Assembly (NCBI RefSeq): GCF_015390235.1
Contig: NZ_VUOH01000002.1
Location: 930,001-994,000 of the forward strand
Direction of reading: 5' to 3'
Source: Quadrisphaera sp. INWT6
GTDB taxonomy: Bacteria > Actinomycetota > Actinomycetes > Actinomycetales > Quadrisphaeraceae
Length of the DNA: 64,000 nt
The notes under the pieces: model-generated
The model's database searches: none
What the model was told of the DNA's origin: nothing
Seen by the model: only the letters and a program-made list of their open reading frames with translations
Made by a program: the position numbers and the translations under genes
In this document: positions 36,943 through 48,355 of the stretch, piece by piece
Numbering within the stretch: position 1 is the stretch's first letter
How the letters are laid out: each line of letters starts with the position of its first letter

Positions 36943-37716
36943 TCAGTAGACGGTGTAGCCGCCGTCGGCCACGAGCACGGTGCCCGTGACGAAGCTGGCG
37001 GCGTCGCTGGCCAGGAACACCACGCTCGGCGCGATCTCCTCCGGGGAGGCGGCGCGCTGCTGCGGTGCGTCCTCGATCCACTGCCGGCGGAACCGGGGCT
37101 CGTCGACGGGGGCCATCGCGGTGCGCACGTACCCCGGGGCGAGGGCGTTCACACGGATCCCGTGCGGAGCCCACTCGGCCGCCAGTGACTTCGTCAGCTG
37201 GTGCACGGCCGCCTTGGACGCGTTGTACGCGGCCTGCTCCTGCGGGCGGTTGACGATGATCGCCGAGATCGAGCCGATGTTGACGATCGAGCCGCCCCCG
37301 GCCTCGCGCATGTGGCGGCCCACCGCGAGGGACGTCTTCCACAGCGCCCGCACGTTGAGGTCGAACACCGCCGACCACTCGTCGTCGGGCACCTCCCAGC
37401 TGGAGCGGTGGAAGCACGTGCCGGCGTTGTTGACCAGCACGTCGATGCGACCGCCCAGGCCCTCCAGGGCCTCGGCGGTGGCGCGCTCCACGTCGGCGTC
37501 GACCGTCAGGTCGGCGTCCACGCGGACCAGCTCCACGCCGTCCGCAGCGGCCTCCTCGACGAAGGCCTGCGACCGGGCGCCGTCGCGGGCGATGATCGCG
37601 ACCCTGGCGCCGGCGGCCGCCAGGCCGAGCGCGAACGCGCGGCCCAGGCCCTGGTTGCCACCGGTGACGACGGCGGTGCGCCCCTCGAGGCTGAACGGCC
37701 CCCAGCTCCCCGCCAT
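36943..37716 (-). CDS. SDR-family sugar/polyol oxidoreductase
   Basis: 257 residues. Cofactor motif TGGNQGLGRA, NNAG, active-site Ser (GSISAI) and Tyr-Asn-Ala-Ser-Lys, then APGYVRTAM and the C-terminal FVTGTVLVADGGYTVY. It resembles gluconate 5-dehydrogenase/3-oxoacyl-ACP reductase-like SDRs. The ATG overlaps the upstream dehydrogenase stop by one base (TGATG), so the genes are coupled. Probable substrate is a sugar acid or polyol, by operon context. Confidence 0.85.
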   Translation of the reverse strand: MAGSWGPFSLEGRTAVVTGGNQGLGRAFALGLAAAGARVAIIARDGARSQAFVEEAAADGVELVRVDADLTVDADVERATAEALEGLGGRIDVLVNNAGTCFHRSSWEVPDDEWSAVFDLNVRALWKTSLAVGRHMREAGGGSIVNIGSISAIIVNRPQEQAAYNASKAAVHQLTKSLAAEWAPHGIRVNALAPGYVRTAMAPVDEPRFRRQWIEDAPQQRAASPEEIAPSVVFLASDAASFVTGTVLVADGGYTVY

Positions 37717-38792
37717 CAGCGCCAGGGCTCCACGACGGACTTCAGGCTCTCGGGGTCCGTGTCGGAGTCGAGGGCGTCGGGGGCGTGGTCGAGGTCGTAG
37801 CGGCCGGTGACGAGGGAGTCGACGTCCACCTGGCCCGACGCCACGAGGTGCGCCGCCAGCGGCCAGGTGTCGGTGTACCGGAAGATGCCGGTCAGCGAGA
37901 TCTCGTTGTCCTGGATGTAGCTCACCGGCAGGGTCAGCTCCGGGTTGCCCAGGCCCACCAGCACGGCGGTGCCGCCGCCGCGCACGGCGCGGATCCCGGA
38001 GGTGATGGCCGGCGCCGCGCCGGAGGCGTCGATGAAGGAGTCGACCTGCAGCTCCGTCACGTCGGTCTCCCGCGGGTCGACGGCGTGCGTGGCGCCGAAG
38101 CCCAGCGCGCGCTCGCGGCGGGGCGCGACGAGGTCGGTGATGATGACCTCGCGGGCGCCGAACGCGCGGGCGACCTGCGCGGTGATGATGCCGATCGGGC
38201 CGGCGCCGGCGACGAGCACCCGCTGGCCGGGCACCACGCGGGCCTTGCGCATCGCGGCGATGCCCACGCTGAGCGGCTCGAGGAGCGCGGCGGCGTCGTC
38301 GGAGAGGCCGTCGGCGACGGGGAAGGCGAACTCCGCCGGCGCGGTGACGTACTCCGCGAAGGCGCCGTCGACCGGGGGCGTCGCGTAGAAGCGCATGTGC
38401 GGGCAGAGGTTGTAGCGGCCGGCCAGGCACTGCGAGCAGTGGTGGCAGGGGCGCTGCGGGTCGACGGCGACGCGCTCGCCGACGCGGGAGGCGTCGACGC
38501 CGGAGCCGACGGCCACCACGGTGCCGCCCATCTCGTGGCCCAGCACCATCGGCTGCTCGACGACGAACTCGCCGGCGCGCATGTGCCGGTAGTAGTGGAC
38601 GTCGGAGCCGCAGACCCCGACGGAGCCCACCCTGACGAGCACCTCACCGGGGCCGGCCTCGGGGACGGGGCGCTCCTGCACCTCGACCGTGTTCTCGGCC
38701 AGCAGCACGCTGGCCCGCATCGTCTCCGGGAGGCGGTCGGGCACGCCCGGCGCTCCCCTCTGCTCCGTCGCAGCGCTCATGCGCCCCATCAT
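37716..38792 (-). CDS. Zinc-dependent polyol/L-idonate dehydrogenase (MDR family)
   Basis: 358 residues. Catalytic zinc site C-GSDVHYYRHMRAG with GHEMGG and the proton-relay Glu; structural zinc cysteines in PCHHCSQCLAGRYNLC; Rossmann motif VAGAGPIGI. The CGSDVHYY motif is characteristic of sorbitol/xylitol/L-idonate dehydrogenases. It is the first gene of a four-gene operon and has a LacI-type palindrome directly upstream. It likely oxidises a sugar alcohol to a ketose. Alternative start codons exist in the first five residues. Confidence 0.88.
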   Translation of the reverse strand: MMGRMSAATEQRGAPGVPDRLPETMRASVLLAENTVEVQERPVPEAGPGEVLVRVGSVGVCGSDVHYYRHMRAGEFVVEQPMVLGHEMGGTVVAVGSGVDASRVGERVAVDPQRPCHHCSQCLAGRYNLCPHMRFYATPPVDGAFAEYVTAPAEFAFPVADGLSDDAAALLEPLSVGIAAMRKARVVPGQRVLVAGAGPIGIITAQVARAFGAREVIITDLVAPRRERALGFGATHAVDPRETDVTELQVDSFIDASGAAPAITSGIRAVRGGGTAVLVGLGNPELTLPVSYIQDNEISLTGIFRYTDTWPLAAHLVASGQVDVDSLVTGRYDLDHAPDALDSDTDPESLKSVVEPWR

Positions 38793-38804
38793 GCCCCGCC
38801 GGTG

Positions 38805-38820
38805 CTGAGAACGTTCTCAG
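38805..38820. promoter_or_regulatory. LacI-family operator-like palindrome
   Basis: Perfect 16-base palindrome CTGAGAACGTTCTCAG with the central CG typical of LacI/GalR-family operators. It lies 13 bases upstream of the polyol dehydrogenase start codon. This suggests repression of the operon in the absence of a sugar or polyol. No LacI-type gene lies nearby. Confidence 0.6.
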
Positions 38821-38871
38821 CGGCCAGCCCGCTGGCGCGACCGCCGCGGTGTGGCGCCCGCCGGGCGGGGG

Positions 38872-41430
38872 TCACATGCGCTGCAGGCCGTGGCCGGTGA
38901 TGACGGCGGTGCCCTCCAGGTCGGAGGCCTCCAGGTCGACGGTGGCCACGAAGGCCCAGTCGCGGTCGCCGGCCGGGTCGTCGACCACCTGCCGCACCTG
39001 CCAGAGGCGCGCCTCCCGGTCGTGCTGGACCTGCAGCATCGCCGGGGCCCGCGACGCCGCGGAGACGCCGACGTCGTCGTGGTCCTCGTAGTAGGCCGCG
39101 ACCGCCTCCTGCCAGGCGTCGAGGTCGAGCTCGGGGTCGAGCACCGACAGGTCCCACGCGCGGCGGCGCGCCAGCAGCTCCACGCGGCGCCACATGGCGT
39201 TGCGCACCTGCACGGTGAACGCGCGGGTGTTGGCCGTGATGCCGCGCAGGGCCGGGGGCGGCGGGGGGGCCCCGCCCTCCACCAGCGCCTCGGGGTGCGT
39301 CAGCGCCTCCCACTCGTCGAGCAGGCTGGAGTCGGTCTGGCGGACCACCTCGCCGAGCCACTCGAGGACGTCGTCGAGGCCCTCGCCGCGCTGCGCCTCC
39401 GGCACGGTCTGGCGCAGGGCGCGGTAGGCGTCGGACAGGTAGCGCAGCACCGCCCCCTCGGACCGGGTGAGGTTGTAGCGCCGCACGAGGTCGCCGAAGG
39501 TCATCGCCTCCTCGAGCATCGTGCGCACCACCGACTTCGGGGAGAGCGCGTCCTCGGGCAGCCACGGGGCGGTCAGCCGGTACTGGGTGAACGCCGCCTC
39601 GAGCAGCTCCTCCAGCGGCTTGGGCCAGGTGACCTCCTCGAGCAGCTCCATCCGCTCCTCGTACTCGATGCCCTCCGCCTTCATCGCCGCCACGGCCTCG
39701 CCGCGGGCGGCGAACTGCTGGGCCAGCAGGATCGGGCGGGGGTCGTCGAGGGTCGCCTCGACGACGCTGACCACGTCGAGCGCCGGGGTGGGCGACTCCG
39801 GGTCCAGCACGTCGAGCGCGGCGACGGCGAACGTCGACAGCGGCTGGTTGAGCGCGAAGTCGGCCTGGAGGTCGACGGTGAGGCGGAAGCGCCGCCCGGT
39901 CTCGTCGGGCTCCTCCAGCCGCTCGATGACGCCCGCCGCGAGCAGCTCGTGGGCGATGGCGACGGCGCGGCGCACCAGCCGGACCTGCGCTCCGCGGTCG
40001 GAGTGGTTCCCCAGCAGCAGCTTCCTGAGGTGCTGGGCGGCGTTCCCCGGCCGGGCGATGGTGTTGAGCACCATCGCGTGGGTGACCTTCATCTGGCTGG
40101 TCAGCGGCTCCGGGGCCGCGGCCACGAGGCGCTCGAAGGTCGGCTCGGCCCAGCTGACCTCGCCCTCCGGCGGCTTCTTCTTGACGATCCGCTTCTGCTT
40201 CTTCACGTCGTCGCCGGCCTTGGCCAGGAGGCGGGCGTTCTCGACGAGGTGGTCGGGCGCCTGCACCACGCACGTGCCGGAGGTGTCGAAGCCCGCACGG
40301 CCCGCACGGCCGGCGATCTGGTGGAACTCCCGGGCGCTGAGCAGCCGGGTGCGCCGCCCGTCGTACTTGGTCAGGGAGGTCACGAGCACGGTGCGGATCG
40401 GCACGTTGATGCCCACGCCCAGGGTGTCCGTGCCGCAGATGACGGGCAGCAGCCCCTCCTGCGCCAGGGTCTCCACCAGGCGCCGGTACTTCGGCAGCAT
40501 CCCGGCGTGGTGGACGCCCACGCCGTGGCGCACCAGCTTGGAGAGCACCTGCCCGAAGCCGGCGGTGAAGCGGAAGCCGCCCAGCGCCTCTCCGATGCGC
40601 TCGCGAGCGCCCTTGTCGGCGACGGTCACGGAGAGCAGCGCCTGCGCGCGCTCGAGCGCCGCCGCCTGCGTCGGGTGGACGACGTAGACCGGGGCCTCCT
40701 TCGACTCCAGCAGCTCCTGGAGGGTCTCGTGCACCGGCGTCAGGGCCCACCGGTGGTGCAGCGGGACGGGCCGGTCGGCGTGCGCCACCAGCACCGTCTC
40801 GCGGCCGGTGCGGCGGCGCAGGTCCTCCTCGAAGCGGGAGGTGTCGCCGAGCGTCGCGCTCATGAGGAGGAACTGGGCCCGCGAGAGCTCCAGCAGCGGC
40901 ACCTGCCAGGCCCAGCCGCGGTCGCGGTCGGCGTAGTAGTGGAACTCGTCCATGACCACCAGGCCGACGTCGAGGTCGGCGCCCTCGCGCAGCGCGCGGT
41001 TGGCGAGCACCTCCGCGGTGCAGCAGACCACGGGGGCGTCGGCGTTGACGGCGCCGTCACCGGTGACCATGCCCACGTTCTGGGCTCCCAGGACCTCCAC
41101 CAGCGCGAAGAACTTCGCGCTGACCAGGGCCTTGATGGGGGCGGTGTACACCGAGCGGCGCCCGGAGGCCATGGCCGCGGCGTGCGCGCCGAGCGCCACG
41201 AGCGACTTGCCCGAGCCGGTGGGGGTGGCGAGGACGACGTTCGAGCCGGAGACCAGCTCGATCAGGGCCTCCTCCTGGGCGGGGTAGAGCGTGGTCCCCC
41301 GCGACGACGCCCACCCCTCGAAGGCGGCGAAGACCTCGTCGGGGTCCGGGTCGGTGCCCGGGCCGACCACCGGGAGGCGGCCGGGCAGGTCGGCGCGCCG
41401 GTCGACGGTCACGGGCTGGGGGTCTGGCAC
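38872..41430 (-). CDS. DEAD/DEAH-box helicase with DUF3516 domain (HelY-like)
   Basis: 852 residues, Ski2-like superfamily 2 helicase. Motif [10 protein letters not shown], Ia [38 protein letters not shown] and [12 protein letters not shown]. The C-terminal half (about 450-852) is the DUF3516 region of actinobacterial helicases. The probable role is ATP-dependent RNA or DNA unwinding in the cytoplasm, details unknown. It is a single-gene unit between the polyol operon and a divergent ATPase gene. Confidence 0.88.
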   Translation of the reverse strand: MPDPQPVTVDRRADLPGRLPVVGPGTDPDPDEVFAAFEGWASSRGTTLYPAQEEALIELVSGSNVVLATPTGSGKSLVALGAHAAAMASGRRSVYTAPIKALVSAKFFALVEVLGAQNVGMVTGDGAVNADAPVVCCTAEVLANRALREGADLDVGLVVMDEFHYYADRDRGWAWQVPLLELSRAQFLLMSATLGDTSRFEEDLRRRTGRETVLVAHADRPVPLHHRWALTPVHETLQELLESKEAPVYVVHPTQAAALERAQALLSVTVADKGARERIGEALGGFRFTAGFGQVLSKLVRHGVGVHHAGMLPKYRRLVETLAQEGLLPVICGTDTLGVGINVPIRTVLVTSLTKYDGRRTRLLSAREFHQIAGRAGRAGFDTSGTCVVQAPDHLVENARLLAKAGDDVKKQKRIVKKKPPEGEVSWAEPTFERLVAAAPEPLTSQMKVTHAMVLNTIARPGNAAQHLRKLLLGNHSDRGAQVRLVRRAVAIAHELLAAGVIERLEEPDETGRRFRLTVDLQADFALNQPLSTFAVAALDVLDPESPTPALDVVSVVEATLDDPRPILLAQQFAARGEAVAAMKAEGIEYEERMELLEEVTWPKPLEELLEAAFTQYRLTAPWLPEDALSPKSVVRTMLEEAMTFGDLVRRYNLTRSEGAVLRYLSDAYRALRQTVPEAQRGEGLDDVLEWLGEVVRQTDSSLLDEWEALTHPEALVEGGAPPPPPALRGITANTRAFTVQVRNAMWRRVELLARRRAWDLSVLDPELDLDAWQEAVAAYYEDHDDVGVSAASRAPAMLQVQHDREARLWQVRQVVDDPAGDRDWAFVATVDLEASDLEGTAVITGHGLQRM

Positions 41431-41611
41431 ACCGGCGAGGGTGTCACGACCGCGGAGGCCGGCCGCCTCCGCGGCGACGAGACCGCGCGGAGTTGATCAC
41501 CCGTGCGGACGACGCCCGAGGGGGGTCCTGTCACCTACAGTGACCCCTGCTGCTCGCCCAGGGGTCGCCTGCCCCACCGGGTCGCCGGCGGCCGAGCGCT
41601 GGGAGGGATGG

Positions 41612-42517
41612 GTGGCCGTCGACGTGCCACGCAGCGCCGCGCAGGAGCGCCGCACCGCCCGCTACGAGCCCGAGGCCGCCTCGGTCCGGGCCGCCCGGCG
41701 CTTCGTCGAGGAGCAGCTGGTCGCCCTGGAGCGGGCTCCCCTCGCCGACGACGCCGGCCTGGTGCTCAGCGAGCTCGCGGCGAACGCCGTCCTGCACGCG
41801 CGGACCCCCTTCGAGGTGGTGGTCGTCGCCGTCGGCACCGACGAGGTCCGGGTGGAGGTGCTCGACGGGAGCACCGCGACGCCCCTCGTGGGGGTGTCGG
41901 TCGGGACGTCGACCACGGGCCGCGGCATGGTGCTGGTCGACGCGCTCGCGACGCGCTGGGGCGTGCGGCCGCTGGAGACCGGCAAGGCGGTGTGGTTCGA
42001 GGTCGGGGGCGCCCGCGCCGAGGGCGAGTCCCCGGCCGAGGCGAGCGCCGAGGACCTGCTGGCGATGTGGGCCGACCTCGACACCTCGCCGACCGTGGTG
42101 GTGCACGACGTGCCCGTCGCCGAGCTGCTGGCGGCGAAGGAGCACGTGGACGACCTCGTCCGCGAGCTGCAGCTGGTCGCGCTCGACCCGGCCCTCCTGG
42201 AGCGCCGCGAGGCCGAGGCGCCCTGCGAGGTGCACCTGGCGCGCCGCCTCGACGTCGCCACGCGGGCCTTCGACGCGGCGCGGGTCCAGGTGCGGTCGCA
42301 GGTGGTGCGCGCGGCGCGGGCCGGCCGGTCGGTGGTCGACCTCGAGCTGGTGCTCGGGCCCGACGACGGCGAGCACGCGCGCCAGTACCGCGACGCGCTC
42401 GAGGAGGCGGAGCAGCTGGCGCGCAGCGGCGTCCTGCTGACCCGCGGCGACGTCCTCGGACGCCACGCCGCGGTGCTGCAGCACTACCTCGACGAGGTCG
42501 TCCGGCAGCTCGGCTGA
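41612..42517 (+). CDS. RsbW-like ATPase fused to a helical C-terminal domain
   Basis: 301 residues from the GTG at 41612, GGGAGGG just upstream. The N-terminal HATPase domain has LSELAANAVLHART (N box), VEVLDGST (G1) and TGRGMVLVDALATRWGV (G2). The C-terminal half (about 140-301) is helical and charged, without a known motif; PPM, STAS or sigma domains are absent. It may be an anti-sigma-type sensor kinase with its own helical binding partner domain. No sigma factor gene is adjacent. Function uncertain. Confidence 0.72.
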   Translation: MAVDVPRSAAQERRTARYEPEAASVRAARRFVEEQLVALERAPLADDAGLVLSELAANAVLHARTPFEVVVVAVGTDEVRVEVLDGSTATPLVGVSVGTSTTGRGMVLVDALATRWGVRPLETGKAVWFEVGGARAEGESPAEASAEDLLAMWADLDTSPTVVVHDVPVAELLAAKEHVDDLVRELQLVALDPALLERREAEAPCEVHLARRLDVATRAFDAARVQVRSQVVRAARAGRSVVDLELVLGPDDGEHARQYRDALEEAEQLARSGVLLTRGDVLGRHAAVLQHYLDEVVRQLG

Positions 42518-42570
42518 GCCGCTGCTCCGCTGAGCTGCTGCTCCGCCGCGCTGCCGGACGACCCCCCGCG

Positions 42571-43941
42571 TCAGCCGATCTGCGGCACCGCCGCGAGCGC
42601 GGAGCGCAGCGCGTCGTCGGACAGGCCCGAGTCGGTCATCCGGCCCGAGAGGAACGCCTCGTAGGCCGCGAGGTCGAGCAGGCCGTGGCCGCACAGCGCG
42701 GTGACGATGACCTTCTCCTCCCCCGTCTCCTTGCAGGCCAGGGCCTCCTGGATGGCGACCGCGAGCGCGTGGGTCGGCTCGGGCGCCGGGACGATGCCCT
42801 CGGTGCGGGCGAACTGCACCGCCGCCTCGAAGCAGGCGGTCTGGTCGACGCTGGTCGCCGTCATCAGGCCGAGCTCGTAGACGTGGCTGATCAGCGGCGC
42901 CATGCCGTGGTAGCGCAGGCCGCCGGCGTGGATCGGGTCGGGCACGAAGTCGTGGCCGAGGGTGTGCATCTTCATCAGGGGGGTGAGCCCGGCGGTGTCG
43001 CCGAAGTCGTACCGGTACTCCCCGCGGGTCAGGGACGGCGCGGAGGCCGGCTCGACGGCGCGGATCTCGGGGTTGATGCGCCCGGCGAGCTTCTCGCGCA
43101 GGAACGGGAAGCACAGCCCGCCGAAGTTCGAGCCGCCGCCGGTGCAGCCGATGACGAGGTCGACGTCGTCCTCCCCCGCCTTGGCCAGCTGGAGGAGCGC
43201 CTCCTCGCCGATGACCGTCTGGTGCAGGAGGACGTGGTTGAGCACCGAGCCCAGGGCGTAGTTGGTGTCCTCGCGCTGCGCGGCCACCTCCACGGCCTCG
43301 GAGATGGCGATGCCGAGGGAGCCGGTGTGGTCCTCGGGGTAGGCGCGGCCGGCCTCGGTCAGGCGCGACGGCGAGCGGTGCACGGTGCCGCCGAAGGTCT
43401 CGATGAGGGTGCGGCGCCCCGGCTTGGCGTCGTAGGAGCCGCCGACCTGCCACACCTCGCACTCGAGGCCGAACAGGGCCGACGCGAAGGACAGGGCGGT
43501 GCCCCACTGGCCGGCGCCGGTCTCGGTGGTGAGCTTCCTGATGCCGGCCTTGGCGTTGTAGAAGGCCTGGGGCACGGCGGTGTTGGGCTTGTGGGAGCCG
43601 GCGGGGCTGACGCCCTCGTACTTGTAGTAGATGCGGGCCGGGGTGCCGAGGGCCTTCTCGAGGTTGACCGCCCGGTGCAGGGGCGAGGGCCTCCAGAGGC
43701 GGTAGACGTCCTGGACCTCCTCGGGGATGTCCACGTACCGCTCGGTGGTGACCTCCTGCGCGATGAGGTCCGCGGGGAAGAGGCCGGCGAGGTCGTCCGG
43801 GCCGATCGGCTCGTGCGTGCCGGGGTGCAGCGGCGGGGGCGGCGGCTCGGGCAGGTCGGGGATGATGTTGTACCAGCGGGTGGGCATCTCGGACTCGTCG
43901 AGCACGAACTTGCGCTGCTGGCCCGGCTTCTTCGTCGCCAT
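42571..43941 (-). CDS. trpB: TrpB2-type tryptophan synthase beta chain
   Basis: 456 residues; begins [25 protein letters not shown], and its long N-terminus marks the TrpB2 (TIGR01415) branch. The PLP-binding lysine is in GSHKPNTA and the phosphate loop in [11 protein letters not shown]. It condenses indole (or phosphoserine-derived acrylate chemistry) with serine to tryptophan. TrpB2 proteins usually stand alone, away from the trp operon, as here. Divergent from argG with a 52-base gap. Confidence 0.9.
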   Translation of the reverse strand: MATKKPGQQRKFVLDESEMPTRWYNIIPDLPEPPPPPLHPGTHEPIGPDDLAGLFPADLIAQEVTTERYVDIPEEVQDVYRLWRPSPLHRAVNLEKALGTPARIYYKYEGVSPAGSHKPNTAVPQAFYNAKAGIRKLTTETGAGQWGTALSFASALFGLECEVWQVGGSYDAKPGRRTLIETFGGTVHRSPSRLTEAGRAYPEDHTGSLGIAISEAVEVAAQREDTNYALGSVLNHVLLHQTVIGEEALLQLAKAGEDDVDLVIGCTGGGSNFGGLCFPFLREKLAGRINPEIRAVEPASAPSLTRGEYRYDFGDTAGLTPLMKMHTLGHDFVPDPIHAGGLRYHGMAPLISHVYELGLMTATSVDQTACFEAAVQFARTEGIVPAPEPTHALAVAIQEALACKETGEEKVIVTALCGHGLLDLAAYEAFLSGRMTDSGLSDDALRSALAAVPQIG

Positions 43942-43957
43942 CGGCGCAGCGTAGTGA

Positions 43958-45430
<1,473 letters not shown>

Positions 45431-45444
45431 CGTCCCCCCACCTC

Positions 45445-45549
45445 GCAGCCGGGCGCCCGGTTGCGGTTCCCACCCCCTCCGGAACCGCAGCCAGGCGCCC
45501 GGTTGCGGTTCCGACCCCCACCGGAACCGCAGCCAGGCGCCCGGCTGCG
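45445..45549. repeat. 42-bp tandem repeat with hairpins, bidirectional terminator
   Basis: About 2.5 copies of a 42-base unit start at 45445, 45487 and 45529. Within each unit GGTTGCGGTTCC is followed by its complement GGAACCGCAGCC across an 8-11 base loop, so each unit is a hairpin. It fills the gap between the convergent argG and WYL regulator genes, ending one base before the latter's stop codon. It probably terminates both. Confidence 0.75.
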
Positions 45550-46545
45550 TCACGGGGGCGAGAGGCGGGAGACCCAGGTCGCGAGGTGCTCCCTCAGGGC
45601 CGCCGGCTCCACGTCGCTGACGTCGCACCGGGCCCGGACGAGGGCGAACGCCGCCCAGTCGAGGTCCTCGGTGCTCATGAGGAGCCGGCACCGCTGGGGA
45701 GGGGGCCCGCCGTCGTCCTGCGCGGCGAGCGGCTCGACGTGGGCCCAGCCGCCGAGCCGGCTCCGCGCCTCGTCGGCGGAGCAGTGCAGCACTGCGGTGA
45801 CCGCGTGCAGCGCCGGCGCGGTGCGGATGCTCCGCTCGACGACGGCGGCCGCGTCCGGGCCGGGCAGCTCGCGGGGGCGGAAGCGGCCACCCCGCGCCGC
45901 GGCGTCGCGGACGCGGTCGACGCGCAGAGTGCGCCAGTCGCCGCGCCCGAGGTCCCACACCACCACGTACCAGCGCCTGCCGAGGCGCACGAGGCCGTGC
46001 GGCTCGACGCTGCGCTCGGTCCGGGCGCCGTCGGCCGCGGTGTAGGCCAGCGCCAGCCGCTCGGCGTCGCGGCAGGCCTGCGCCACGGTCAGCAGCACCG
46101 CCGGGTCGGGGCCGGCCGCCGCCGCCCACGGCGCCCGCACGGACGCCGCGCTCAGGGCCTCCACCCGGCGGCGCAGCCGCGGCGGCATCACCTGCACCAC
46201 CTTGGCGAGGGCCCGCAGCGCCGGCTCGGCCGCGCCGTCAGCGCCGTCGGCCCCCTCGCTCCCGCTGGCCGCGCCCTGGAGGGCGACGGCGAGCGCCACG
46301 GCCTCCTCGTCGTCGAGGGCCAGGGGCGGCAGCGAGGCGCCTGCGGCCAGGCGGTAGCCGCCGTCGGGGCCGGACGTCGCGTCGACGGGGTAGCCCAGCT
46401 CGCGGAGCCTGTCGACGTCGCGCCGCAGGGTCCGCGGCGAGACGCCGAGGCGGTCGGCCAGCTCTCCGCCGGGCCAGTGGCGGCGCGCCTGCAGGAGCGA
46501 CAGCAGGCGCAGGGTGCGTGAGCTGGTGTTCGCCACGGTCCTCAT
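45550..46545 (-). CDS. WYL-domain HTH transcriptional regulator
   Basis: 331 residues. The N-terminal helix-turn-helix is LADRLGVSPRTLRRDVDRLRELGYPV with the wing GPDGGYRLAAG. The WYL domain motif appears as RWYVVVWD followed by WRTLRVDRV, and a WCX-like C-terminus ends the protein. Such proteins bind DNA and nucleic-acid or nucleotide ligands. It is divergent from the DinB gene with a 95-base shared promoter region, so it probably controls that gene and itself. Confidence 0.88.
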   Translation of the reverse strand: MRTVANTSSRTLRLLSLLQARRHWPGGELADRLGVSPRTLRRDVDRLRELGYPVDATSGPDGGYRLAAGASLPPLALDDEEAVALAVALQGAASGSEGADGADGAAEPALRALAKVVQVMPPRLRRRVEALSAASVRAPWAAAAGPDPAVLLTVAQACRDAERLALAYTAADGARTERSVEPHGLVRLGRRWYVVVWDLGRGDWRTLRVDRVRDAAARGGRFRPRELPGPDAAAVVERSIRTAPALHAVTAVLHCSADEARSRLGGWAHVEPLAAQDDGGPPPQRCRLLMSTEDLDWAAFALVRARCDVSDVEPAALREHLATWVSRLSPP

Positions 46546-46640
46546 CGTGCCGCCGATCGCGGACGAGAAGTGACCGCAACCCCTCCTAACGTGGTGCTCA
46601 CCAGGGCGGGGACACCGCCCGAGCAGCAGAGGAGACCACC

Positions 46641-47195
46641 GTGTTCGCTCCCGGCACCCACTCCGAGTCCGAGGCCCTGGCCGGCTTCCTCGACGACCAG
46701 CTCGCCGCGCTGCGCACCGCCGCGCACGGCCTCACCGACGCGCAGGCCAAGCAGCGGCCGTGCCGCAGCACCCTGTCGGTGGGAGGGGTCCTCAAGCACG
46801 TCACGCACGTGCTGCGGGGGCGCACCCAGCCGCGGGTGGTCGACGCCGACGGGTACGCCGTCTTCGCCGACAGCTTCGTGCTGCGCGACGACGAGTCCCT
46901 CGAGGGTGCTCTGGCCGCGTTCGACGAGGTGCGCACCGCCTTCCTGGCCGACGTGCGCGCCACCGACCCCGGCGCTCCGATGACCGAGCCGCCCGCCCCC
47001 TGGTACGGCCGCCACGAGCCGACGCCGTCGGTCCAGCGGTACGCGCTGCTGCACCTCGTCGAGGAGCTGGCCCGGCACGCGGGCCACGCCGACGTCATCC
47101 GGGAGGAGCTCGACGGCGCTCAGGCCGCGTCGCTGCACCTGGCCGTCGTCGGCGCTCCGGGCAACGACTTCGTGCGCCCCTGGCAGCCCGCCTGA
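46641..47195 (+). CDS. DinB/DUF664 family protein
   Basis: 184 residues, four-helix DinB fold. Putative metal histidines are in GGVLKHVTHVL and in LLHLVEELARHAGHADVIREELDG, the latter diagnostic of the DUF664 group (often mycothiol- or metal-dependent enzymes). GTG start with AGGAG at 46630-46634. Its divergent pairing with a WYL/YafY regulator is common for DinB-like genes. Substrate unknown; a thiol transferase role is possible given that the organism makes mycothiol. Confidence 0.85.
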   Translation: MFAPGTHSESEALAGFLDDQLAALRTAAHGLTDAQAKQRPCRSTLSVGGVLKHVTHVLRGRTQPRVVDADGYAVFADSFVLRDDESLEGALAAFDEVRTAFLADVRATDPGAPMTEPPAPWYGRHEPTPSVQRYALLHLVEELARHAGHADVIREELDGAQAASLHLAVVGAPGNDFVRPWQPA

Positions 47196-47214
47196 CCCAC
47201 CCCCTCGTGATCAT

Positions 47215-47250
47215 GGGCGTCCGCCACCCCGCGAGGGGGAGCGGACGCCC
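47215..47250. terminator. Terminator between dinB-like gene and aldo/keto reductase
   Basis: Ten-base arms GGGCGTCCGC (47215-47224) and complement (47241-47250), with an inner CCCC-GCGA-GGGG stem in the loop. Between convergent genes, 20 bases from each stop. Confidence 0.7.
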
Positions 47251-47270
47251 AGGACCACGGGAGCCGGTGG

Positions 47271-48302
47271 TCAGTCTCCGGCGTCGCGGGCGCCCGCCCA
47301 CAGGTCGACGCCCGACTCCACCGCGTGCTCGTCGATGGCGGCGAGCTCGGCGTCGGTGAAGTCGACGCGGGTGGCGGCGGCCACGTTGTCCTCGACCTGC
47401 TCCACGGAGCTGGCCCCGATCAGCGCCGTCGTGATGCGCTGGTCGCGGAGCACCCAGGAGAGCGCCATCTGCGCCAGGGTCTGGCCGCGGTCGGCGGCGA
47501 TGGCGTTGAGCCCGCGGATGCGCGCGAGGTTCTCGTCGGTGAGCGCCGACCTGTCGAGCGAGCCGCCGCGCGAGGCGCGCGACCCCTCGGGCACGCCGTC
47601 GAGGTACTTGTCGGTGAGCAGCCCCTGGGCGAGCGTGGTGAAGGGGATGCAGCCGACGCCCTCGCGCTCCAGCACGTCGAGCAGCTCCGGCTCGACCCAC
47701 CGGTTGAACATCGAGTACGAGGGCTGGTGGATGAGCAGCGGCGTGCCCAGCTCGCGCAGGATGCGCGCGGCCTCCGCGGTGCGCTTGGGCCCGTAGGAGG
47801 AGATGCCCACGTAGAGGGCCTTGCCGGCGCGGACGGCGTCGGCGAGCGCCGTCATCGTCTCCTCGAGCGGCGTCTCCGGGTCGGGGCGGTGGTGGTAGTA
47901 GATGTCGACGTAGTCGAGGCCCATGCGCTGCAGCGACGCGTCGAGGCTGGCGCGCAGGTACTTGCGGGAGCCGTGGTCGCCGTAGGGGCCGGGCCACATG
48001 TCCCACCCGGCCTTGGTGGAGATGACGAGCTCGTCGCGGTACGGCGCGAGGTCGGTGCGCATGAGGTGCCCGAAGTTGACCTCGGCGGCGCCGTAGGGCG
48101 GCCCGTAGTTGTTGGCGAGGTCCATGTGCGTCACGCCGAGGTCGAAGGCGCGGCGCACGATGGCGCGCTGCACCTCCAGCGGCCGGTCCTCGCCGAAGTT
48201 CTGCCAGAACCCCAGGCTGACCAGCGGCAGCTCCAGCCCGCTGCGCCCGGTGCGGCGGTAGGTCATCGACTCGTAACGGTCATCAGCAGCGATGTACGTC
48301 AT
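47271..48302 (-). CDS. Aldo/keto reductase (YghZ/Gpr type)
   Basis: 343 residues from the ATG at 48302 (MTYIAADDRYESMTYRRTG), the usual start of YghZ-like proteins; ATG 48311 is an alternative. Catalytic tetrad is visible: Asp and Tyr in MDLANNYG, Lys in STKAGWD, His in DIYYHHRPD. The NADPH phosphate-binding loop is at GASSVEQVEDN. The E. coli homologue reduces L-glyceraldehyde 3-phosphate and methylglyoxal. Probably a cytoplasmic detoxifying reductase. Confidence 0.9.
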   Translation of the reverse strand: MTYIAADDRYESMTYRRTGRSGLELPLVSLGFWQNFGEDRPLEVQRAIVRRAFDLGVTHMDLANNYGPPYGAAEVNFGHLMRTDLAPYRDELVISTKAGWDMWPGPYGDHGSRKYLRASLDASLQRMGLDYVDIYYHHRPDPETPLEETMTALADAVRAGKALYVGISSYGPKRTAEAARILRELGTPLLIHQPSYSMFNRWVEPELLDVLEREGVGCIPFTTLAQGLLTDKYLDGVPEGSRASRGGSLDRSALTDENLARIRGLNAIAADRGQTLAQMALSWVLRDQRITTALIGASSVEQVEDNVAAATRVDFTDAELAAIDEHAVESGVDLWAGARDAGD

Positions 48303-48355
48303 GCGTTCCATCGTTGCAGGACCGCTCGCGGCGGCTGCGCGGCCACCCTCGCGCC

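Noticed and set aside
38851..41496. Long frame antisense to the helicase gene
   Set aside because: Its translation is rich in His, Gly, Val and Gln runs typical of the complement of real GC-rich genes, whereas the opposite strand gives all helicase motifs.
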